Assembly: GCA_038750655.1 (NCBI GenBank)
Contig: JBCDGZ010000162.1
Location: 1 to 15,277, forward strand
Length of the DNA stretch: 15,277 nt
Source of the DNA: JBCDGZ01 sp038750655
Lineage (GTDB): Bacteria > Bacteroidota > Bacteroidia > Chitinophagales > Saprospiraceae
Direction of reading: 5' to 3'
A model generated the notes under the pieces. The model was not told the origin of the DNA. It did no database searches and saw only the letters and a list, made by a program, of their open reading frames with translations. A program made the translations under genes and the position numbers. Below, piece by piece: positions 7,174 through 12,923 of the stretch. Every line of letters begins with the position of its first letter. Position 1 is the stretch's first letter.

Positions 7174-7764
7174 ATGAGAGTTATTAGCACCCAAATTCCG
7201 ACTACAGGTCTGAGGTACAGCTTATTAATCCTACTGCTTTCTGTTTTTTGTCTAGTGCAACTCAATGCCCAATCCGAGAATCACAAGCCCAACATTGCGC
7301 CGAGCGAGTTCACGGCCAAAAGTGGCGCCGTAGGCTGGCAGGAAGGGCTCACCGCCCCCGATCTTCAATTCAACGACATCAACGGCAAAAAAGCCAATCT
7401 CTACGATATGTTGGACAAACCAGTCGTCCTTGAGTTTTGGTCATTAGATTGCCAGCAATGCTTGAAGAATAAGACCTATTTGAAGTCGTTTTACAAGCAA
7501 TTCGACATTCACATCGTTAGCATATGCCCGGATGAATACCCCAACGAAATCCGTAAGCTGGCTAAGAGTAAACAGCTGACTTGGATGAATATCTACGATG
7601 ACAGTAAAAAATTCAACGGCTCAGATTTTGCCAGCACCAATCAACTCGGCAATGCCAGCTTCGTGCTCATCACGCCTGATAAGAAAGTCAACAAAGTTTT
7701 TACTTCTGACAAAGATTTCGGCAAACTCGGTGTAGCCTTGCAGCAGTATTTTGGAAAAAGATAG
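7174..7764 (+). CDS. Exported thioredoxin-fold (TlpA/redoxin-like) protein
   Basis: Periplasmic thiol-disulfide protein of 196 aa. The basic n-region and hydrophobic segment (15-31) end in NAQ near residue 33. The redoxin fold follows: GLTAPDLQFNDINGKKANLYD (58-78), VVLEFWSLDC (84-93), the active-site pair C93-Q-Q-C96, then SICPDEYPNEIRKLA and a final FVLITPDKKV strand. The CQQC pair replaces the CPPC-type motif usual in TlpA/ResA. The position normally held by the cis-proline (GNASFVLI, 159-166) is Ala/Ser, which may alter substrate handling. Possible roles are cytochrome c maturation, disulfide isomerisation or copper handling. The cytochrome and copper-protein genes nearby favour these but do not prove them. 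The stop is followed 72 nt later by the small peptide gene, with no strong terminator between them. Confidence 0.85.
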   Translation: MRVISTQIPTTGLRYSLLILLLSVFCLVQLNAQSENHKPNIAPSEFTAKSGAVGWQEGLTAPDLQFNDINGKKANLYDMLDKPVVLEFWSLDCQQCLKNKTYLKSFYKQFDIHIVSICPDEYPNEIRKLAKSKQLTWMNIYDDSKKFNGSDFASTNQLGNASFVLITPDKKVNKVFTSDKDFGKLGVALQQYFGKR

Positions 7765-7836
7765 CCGTAGTAAGTACTATATCGCTAGATTCCGCGTTTA
7801 GTAATGGCGTTTTATTGTTTACTCAAAAGTGATATT

Positions 7837-7959
7837 ATGAAAAAGAATGCGGAAAAAGCGGTGACATTCCTGTCATTACGCTTGCAACAAGGTAAACTAA
7901 TCATCCCCCGACAACTTTCTAAGGTTAAAGGCGGAATGAAACCGGAAAGAATCCAATAA
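7837..7959 (+). CDS. Putative 40-aa double-glycine leader peptide (RiPP- or signal-precursor-like)
   Basis: ATG at 7837 opens 40 codons ending TAA at 7957-7959. The product begins MKKNAEKAVTF, continues LRLQQGKLIIPRQLSKVKGG and ends after Gly-Gly (32-33) with the 7-residue tail MKPERIQ. The basic N-terminus, spaced Leu/Ile pattern and L-S-K-V-K-G-G end resemble the double-glycine leaders of Bacteroidota peptide precursors, which are cut after GG by C39-peptidase transporters. The tail lacks Ser, Thr and Cys, so it is not an obvious lanthipeptide core. A strong intrinsic terminator starts 27 nt after the stop, supporting a transcribed unit. No modification enzyme or peptidase transporter lies in the window. 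The reverse strand has an overlapping ORF with no recognisable features. This call rests on pattern only. Confidence 0.5.
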   Translation: MKKNAEKAVTFLSLRLQQGKLIIPRQLSKVKGGMKPERIQ

Positions 7960-7986
7960 TCACGACAAAAACAGAATAACCATACT

Positions 7987-8024
7987 AAATCGGATCGGGC
8001 CTCCACTCGATCCGATTTTTATTT
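7987..8024 (+). terminator. Intrinsic terminator
   Basis: AAATCGGATCG (7987-7997) pairs perfectly with CGATCCGATTT (8008-8018) around a 10-nt loop. The stem runs into TTTTTATTT. It is the clearest terminator in the window and closes the small peptide gene, probably with the upstream thioredoxin-fold gene as well. Confidence 0.9.
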
Positions 8025-8087
8025 GCCCCAATGTCAAAAATTCTCCTGCCGCTAAACTGAGCCCTCAATTTTTTGATCTACACAGGC

Positions 8088-8126
8088 AACATTTCCCCAA
8101 ATAAATCACCAATGTTATAGGGGAAA
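8088..8126 (+). promoter_or_regulatory. Overlapping inverted repeats in the leader of the redoxin gene
   Basis: TTTCCCC (8092-8098) can pair with GGGGAAA (8120-8126). AACATT (8088-8093) can pair with AATGTT (8111-8116). The two pairings share bases 8092-8093, so they compete if formed in RNA. They lie 30-68 nt upstream of the ATG at 8156. This could be a leader switch or a protein-binding dyad, or chance. No known riboswitch class was recognised. Confidence 0.3.
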
Positions 8127-8155
8127 GTCCTAATTTAATTGTAATAGTCTATGAT

Positions 8156-8707
8156 ATGCTCAGAATTTTCATCCTCCTGATCGGCTCCTTCCTCCTCCAG
8201 ACATCCCCGCTGAAGGCCAGCCCCTCCCCGGCAAGTCCACAGCCCGACAGCATCACCGTCTATCTGTTCCTACACGATGCCTGTATCATTTGCCAAAATT
8301 ATAGCCTGACTATCAACGAATTGCACGAAGAGTTTGCCGGTACGCATCTTGAATTCATCGGCCTGTTTCCCAATTTCGCCAGCAAGCCCGAGGCCATAGC
8401 AGCCTACAAAAAGAAATACCACATACCTTTTGCGCTGAAAACGGATTATTTCAGAACAATGACCCAAAAATTAGGAGCCACTATTACTCCAGAGGTTTTT
8501 GTATACAACCAAACGCGGGAAAAAATACTGTACCGCGGCCGCATTGACAATACCTATGTGGCACTGGGTCGAAAGCGACATTCGGCCAGCACCTCGGAGC
8601 TGCGAGATGCTTTGCAGGCTATTCGTTCGGGTCAGCAGGTAGCCGTTTCGCAAACCAAAGCCGTGGGCTGTCTGATCAACGCCAATGACCGCCTTGGGCA
8701 ACAATAA
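8156..8707 (+). CDS. Exported redoxin-domain protein partnered with the PHM-like monooxygenase
   Basis: Thioredoxin-fold protein of 183 aa. The signal peptide runs to about residue 21 (LKAS), followed by a Ser/Pro-rich linker. The strand TVYLFLHDACIICQNYS carries the active-site pair C43-I-I-C46. FIGLFPNF, a Lys/Tyr-rich helix and the cis-proline strand TPEVFVYN (P112) complete the fold. The end, RGRIDNTYVALGRKR...SELRDALQAIRSGQ...TKAVGCLI (127-174), matches what I know from single-chain proteins. In those, such a redoxin domain is followed directly by a cytochrome c and copper monooxygenase module. Here the chain stops nine residues after GCLI, and those modules are the next gene, 30 nt downstream. 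The pair is therefore probably a split version acting together in the periplasm. The redoxin may supply reductant, keep cysteines reduced or help load copper; the exact role is inference. Confidence 0.85.
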   Translation: MLRIFILLIGSFLLQTSPLKASPSPASPQPDSITVYLFLHDACIICQNYSLTINELHEEFAGTHLEFIGLFPNFASKPEAIAAYKKKYHIPFALKTDYFRTMTQKLGATITPEVFVYNQTREKILYRGRIDNTYVALGRKRHSASTSELRDALQAIRSGQQVAVSQTKAVGCLINANDRLGQQ

Positions 8708-8737
8708 TCGAATGATCTACAATCAATCTATATACTT

Positions 8738-10315
8738 ATGAAAAAAGTTTATCTACTCCTACTCTTTACCGCAGCTCTAAGTCCACTAGTGGCGCAGGTC
8801 AATTTCAGTGAGCACATTGCTCCCATTATCTACAAAAATTGCACGACCTGCCACCGAGGAGGAGAAGTCGGACCGATGCCCTTTACCAATTACGAAGAAG
8901 TGAAAAATTGGGCTTCGATGATTCAATACGTCACTGAAATCCGCTATATGCCGCCGTGGAAGCCCGATACAGAATATTCCAGTTTTCAAGGAGAGCGCAG
9001 CCTATCGCAGCAAGAGATTGATTTGATTACAGAGTGGGTATCAAATGGTAGCCCGCAGGGCGACCCCAGCCTGGAACCGCCCCTCCCCGACTTCCCTGCG
9101 GGTTCGCAAGTCGGTACGCCCGACCTCGTCCTCTCCTTCTCCCAAGCCTACGAACACCAGGGCGGCAACCAGGACAACTACCGCGTCTTCGTCCTCCCCA
9201 CCGGACTGACGGAAGACAAAGCCCTCGACGCCATCGAACTGCGCCCCGGCAATAGCAAAATCGTCCACCACGCCCTCTTTGCCTACGACACCTCCGGCGA
9301 AGGCCGCCAGCTCGATGCCCAGGACGCCGAATATGGCTACGATGGCTTCGGCGGCTTTGGCGTCGACGGTAGCTTCGAAAACCAATTCCCCGGCTATGTA
9401 CCGGGGCAGAAGGCCCGCCGCTACCCTGCCGGGCTCGGACAGATGCTGCCCGCCAACTCCGACCTGCTGATCCAAATGCACTACGCGCCGATCCCATTCC
9501 CCGAAACCGATTCCTCCAGCGTCAATATATTTTTCAAAAAAGAACCCGTGCAACGCTATGTGCAGAATTACATCATGCTGCCCTTCGATAATATATTGAC
9601 CAATGGTCCCTTCGTCATTTATCCGGGCGTCAAAAAAACCTTCCACGGCGTCTTCACCATTCCCTTTGACATTAGTGTCATCAGCCTATTCCCCCACATG
9701 CACTTGCTGGGCAAAGACTGGGAAGTCTACTCCGTTTCGCCCACTGGCGATACCACCAATCTGATCAGCATCCCCGATTGGGACTTCAACTGGCAGGGCA
9801 CCTACAATTTCAAGCGCTTCATCATACTAGAAGCCGGCTCTAAGCTCCACGCCTACGCCACCTACGATAATACTGCCGACAATCCCCTCAACCCCAACGA
9901 TCCACCGCAGTTCGTTACCTGGGGGGAACGCACCACCGATGAGATGTTCTACTTGCCCATTTCCTATGTCCCCTATCAAGCTGGTGATGAGGATGTGGTT
10001 TTCGACGATGAGGTGACTTCCACAGACGGTGGGACGGCCCTGGTATTTCCAGAGAATAAGTTCTATCCTGTTTACCCCAACCCGACAAGCGAAAATATCA
10101 CAGTTGGCTTTCAGCTGGCGCAGCCCAATCTGATTACCATTAACTTGTTTGATACCAAAGGGACTTTGCTGCGACAGATTGCTTCTAGTCAGTGGTATGG
10201 CGCGGGGACGCATCAGTTGAATATGAACCTGCCGGACTTGGCGACGGGAACCTACTACATCAACATTCGAGGAGATCGACTAAACATGAGTGAGGCGTTC
10301 AATGTAACGCGGTAA
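8738..10315 (+). CDS. Secreted cytochrome c / copper type II (PHM-like) monooxygenase fusion with T9SS tail
   Basis: 525 aa with a signal peptide ending LVAQ near residue 20. Residues 21-110 form a c-type cytochrome domain: heme motif C35-T-T-C-H39 and likely distal Met71 in RYMPPWKPD. Residues 130-415 resemble the two copper domains of peptidylglycine alpha-hydroxylating and dopamine beta-type monooxygenases. H177-H178 and H248 (QMHYAP) would form the first copper site. H320-M-H322 (PHMHLLGK) and M403 (DEMF) would form the second. All six ligands are thus present in family order and at similar spacing. The end from about 440 (YPVYPNPTSE, LATGTYYINI) is a T9SS type-A CTD. The enzyme probably hydroxylates an unknown C-H substrate at or outside the cell surface, with electrons fed through the heme. 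Bases of about 9060-9500 are visibly richer in G+C than the flanks. Confidence 0.9.
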   Translation: MKKVYLLLLFTAALSPLVAQVNFSEHIAPIIYKNCTTCHRGGEVGPMPFTNYEEVKNWASMIQYVTEIRYMPPWKPDTEYSSFQGERSLSQQEIDLITEWVSNGSPQGDPSLEPPLPDFPAGSQVGTPDLVLSFSQAYEHQGGNQDNYRVFVLPTGLTEDKALDAIELRPGNSKIVHHALFAYDTSGEGRQLDAQDAEYGYDGFGGFGVDGSFENQFPGYVPGQKARRYPAGLGQMLPANSDLLIQMHYAPIPFPETDSSSVNIFFKKEPVQRYVQNYIMLPFDNILTNGPFVIYPGVKKTFHGVFTIPFDISVISLFPHMHLLGKDWEVYSVSPTGDTTNLISIPDWDFNWQGTYNFKRFIILEAGSKLHAYATYDNTADNPLNPNDPPQFVTWGERTTDEMFYLPISYVPYQAGDEDVVFDDEVTSTDGGTALVFPENKFYPVYPNPTSENITVGFQLAQPNLITINLFDTKGTLLRQIASSQWYGAGTHQLNMNLPDLATGTYYINIRGDRLNMSEAFNVTR

Positions 10316-10317
10316 AT

Positions 10318-12744
10318 TTATCGCTTAATAAAACGAGTGGAATACGTCTCCTCTTGATCAACCAATAACAAGATGTACATGCCCTGCGGTAGAGCCGCTG
10401 TAGGGATAGGAAGCGTCTGAGCTGTAGCAGCGGCGATTTGCTGAGCGTAGTGCTCTCGTCCTTGCAGGTCGACGATGCGCAGCTGTCCCGAGGTGGCCTG
10501 CCAATCTAGAAGTTCGAGGTAGAGCTGATCGGCGGTAGGATTGGGAAATACGCGCGCCTTGCCGGAGAGCTGTAGATTGCGGATAGCAGTAAGCGGGTCG
10601 ATGACCGCATTGACGAAGGCGGGAGGGCCTTCGCAGGTAATGCCGAAGCCCTCTTGGCTATCGCGGACTCTGAAGGTGGTGGTTTCGGTAATGGTGGTGG
10701 TGAAGACGGGGCCGCTGCCGACCCAGCGGTTTTGGTCGTCGTACCAATTGAGTTGGTTGCCGGAGGCGGTGAGGGTGACGACTCCGGGTTGGGGGATGGT
10801 ATCTCCGGTGGCCGTAGGCCGTAGGGGGATGTCTACCAGATTGATGGTAACGGGCTGGGAGGTAAATTCCCCGCAGAGTCCCTGTACCGTCACAGTATAT
10901 TCACCAGAGGAAGTAGGGACAATGGTTTGGTTAGTTTGGCCATTTGACCAGAGGTAACTTTGTGCATCAGCAACAGCTAGCGTAGTAGGACTTCCGCCGC
11001 CGAAACAGTAAGTCGCCTCTCCAACTACCTCGATAACTGGTGTCTCATCGGGATCAACCGTAACTTTGAGGGTAAAGCTTCGACTTTCACAGCCAAACCG
11101 GCCAGTGACGATCACCCAATATTCTCCACTGCTGTCGACTTCAATGGCTCTACTGCTCTGCCCACTCGACCAGCGGTAGCCAATACCCAGTGGTGCCGTA
11201 AGCGTCAATGTCTCTCCTGCACAAATGGTAACTTCGCCCGACGAAGCGATATTTTTTCCGGGATAAAGACATTCATCCTCAATGGCAATCATTTTCTGAT
11301 TGGCCGAAATATTGGTGTAGACCTCTTCCAATCCCTTCGGCCAACGAATGACCATTCGATCAATCTGGGTATATATTCCTAGGCCAAAATAAAGCGTCGG
11401 ACTATTCATTACTCCATAACTTTCCCCAGCACGTACTTCCCGTACCTGAACTCCCCAAGGACCGTGAATTTCTACCCGAGCCCCAATCGCATTGCGATTA
11501 CTTTGACGACCTTCTAGGTGCAGAGAGAAATAATTATTGCGATTGCGGTCATTGATCCAAAGGACATCATTATAAACAATATCGTCACTGCCCGCGTACA
11601 CATCCAGGTAGCCATCATTATTGAGATCCCCCGTAGTAAAGATGCCCATGGTGTAATCATCAAACACCCCAGTGATCTCTTTGAAGGTCCGATTCCCCTT
11701 ATTGGTATAAAATTTATACCCGGTACTACCCGCTACCAGAATATCTACATAACCATCGTTGTCAAAATCCCGCATGGTGCCATGTAGCATATTCTCTCTA
11801 ATATCAATACCTGCACTAAAGGTAATGTCCTGATACTGCCCCGTTCCATCATTCTCAAACAAACGACAACGATCCATGTGGTTAACCAGGAAGCAGTCCA
11901 TATCGCCATCGTTATCGATGTCTTGAAAATCAGCGGTCCAGGATTGGTGATTATCGGCTAGACCAAAGTTGTTGGCGGCCTCCCGGTAATTATTGTTTCC
12001 ATCATTCACAAAAAGCTGGTTGATCAAACGAGGATCGGTAGGACCGGTGGCGAGTTTAGAACATTTAGAAAGGTATAAATCCAGGTCGCCATCATTATCA
12101 AAATCTGTCCATACGGAGGAATAGTTGCCGCCATTCATTTTGGAAGGACTAAATAAGTCCATATCGACCGCTGTGCTTGAATAGTTCAACTGGCCATTTT
12201 GGTCATTCATCCACACCCGGCTAGTAGCCGTATCATTGCACACAAAAACATCGATCCATCCATCATTATCAATATCGGCGAAATTACTACCTTGGAGGAA
12301 GAAAGAAGAAAAGGGCAACAGCGTCTGATCATATTCCGTCCCTTCATTCCGACTATACAGCAACTTTACCTGATCCCCATCCCCACCGATCAAAATATCG
12401 TTGAAGCTATCCCGATCGACATCGGCAATACAAAGCGTCAGCTGCTCTTGATTTCCGATGGAGCCCAATCTCAAATTCTGAAAAGCGGCCCCCGTATTTT
12501 GGTACTGGATTTCCATATTTTGACCACTAGACAGCCGAACGATGTCATCTAGACCATCATTATTCATATCGGCGATACCAATCACGTATTGACTTTTGAA
12601 GGAAGAAGTAGGTAATAGTTCTATAGTTTGGTTGGAAAAAGAGAAATTATCAGCCCTTTGCTGGGCGAAATTCGAAAATGGATTGGCTAACATCCAAAGC
12701 AAAACGATAATATGTACTGCATTGGCACGCATGGGTTTCTGCAT
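10318..12744 (-). CDS. Secreted FG-GAP/VCBS-repeat and UnbV/ASPIC-domain protein with T9SS tail
   Basis: 808 aa, read from ATG at 12742-12744. The signal peptide ends SNFAQ near residue 28. Residues 55-400 hold seven repeats with calcium-loop cores such as DMNNDGLDD, DIDNDGWID, DFDNDGDLD, DIDNDGDMD, DFDNDGYVD and DLNNDGYLD, which would form an integrin-like beta-propeller. Residues of about 400-490 match the UnbV/ASPIC (CRTAC1) domain: NAIGARVEIHGP, VREVRAGESYGVMNSPTLYFGLG, IRWPKG. Two Ig/PKD-like segments follow (WSSGQ...SGEYWVIVTG; WSNGQ...SGEYTVTVQG). The T9SS type-A CTD begins at about 730 (VFPNPTAD). Such proteins are surface or extracellular binding proteins; the ligand is unknown. The stop lies 2 nt from that of the convergent monooxygenase gene. 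The 5' end faces the cytochrome gene across 179 bp. Confidence 0.9.
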   Translation of the reverse strand: MQKPMRANAVHIIVLLWMLANPFSNFAQQRADNFSFSNQTIELLPTSSFKSQYVIGIADMNNDGLDDIVRLSSGQNMEIQYQNTGAAFQNLRLGSIGNQEQLTLCIADVDRDSFNDILIGGDGDQVKLLYSRNEGTEYDQTLLPFSSFFLQGSNFADIDNDGWIDVFVCNDTATSRVWMNDQNGQLNYSSTAVDMDLFSPSKMNGGNYSSVWTDFDNDGDLDLYLSKCSKLATGPTDPRLINQLFVNDGNNNYREAANNFGLADNHQSWTADFQDIDNDGDMDCFLVNHMDRCRLFENDGTGQYQDITFSAGIDIRENMLHGTMRDFDNDGYVDILVAGSTGYKFYTNKGNRTFKEITGVFDDYTMGIFTTGDLNNDGYLDVYAGSDDIVYNDVLWINDRNRNNYFSLHLEGRQSNRNAIGARVEIHGPWGVQVREVRAGESYGVMNSPTLYFGLGIYTQIDRMVIRWPKGLEEVYTNISANQKMIAIEDECLYPGKNIASSGEVTICAGETLTLTAPLGIGYRWSSGQSSRAIEVDSSGEYWVIVTGRFGCESRSFTLKVTVDPDETPVIEVVGEATYCFGGGSPTTLAVADAQSYLWSNGQTNQTIVPTSSGEYTVTVQGLCGEFTSQPVTINLVDIPLRPTATGDTIPQPGVVTLTASGNQLNWYDDQNRWVGSGPVFTTTITETTTFRVRDSQEGFGITCEGPPAFVNAVIDPLTAIRNLQLSGKARVFPNPTADQLYLELLDWQATSGQLRIVDLQGREHYAQQIAAATAQTLPIPTAALPQGMYILLLVDQEETYSTRFIKR

Positions 12745-12830
12745 TTATTTGATTCAACACAAACTTTAAGATACAAAAAACTGGTTAGGATTTACAGGTT
12801 TCTACTAATGACAACCCAAGTTAGTGACAG

Positions 12831-12869
12831 ATTGTTGGCAGAATTTATAAAATATCCAACAATTATTGG
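12831..12869. promoter_or_regulatory. Three related half-sites in the divergent intergenic region
   Basis: ATTGTTGG (12831-12838) and CCAACAAT (12856-12863) are exact reverse complements separated by 17 nt. CCAACAA is immediately followed by TTATTGG (12863-12869), making a 14-bp dyad with one mismatch. The sites lie between the divergent UnbV and cytochrome genes, about 55-93 bp upstream of the cytochrome start, where one regulator could control both. The regulator is unknown. Confidence 0.35.
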
Positions 12870-12923
12870 GCTAATTCGTACATTCGTTAAATATTAATCT
12901 ATATAGTCTTTTATCTGCCTTTT

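Noticed and set aside
9027..9646. Two long minus-strand ORFs (156 and 201 codons) inside the monooxygenase gene
   Set aside because: They lie in the GC-rich block where stop codons are rare by chance. One is almost entirely Arg/Gly, typical of an antisense artefact.
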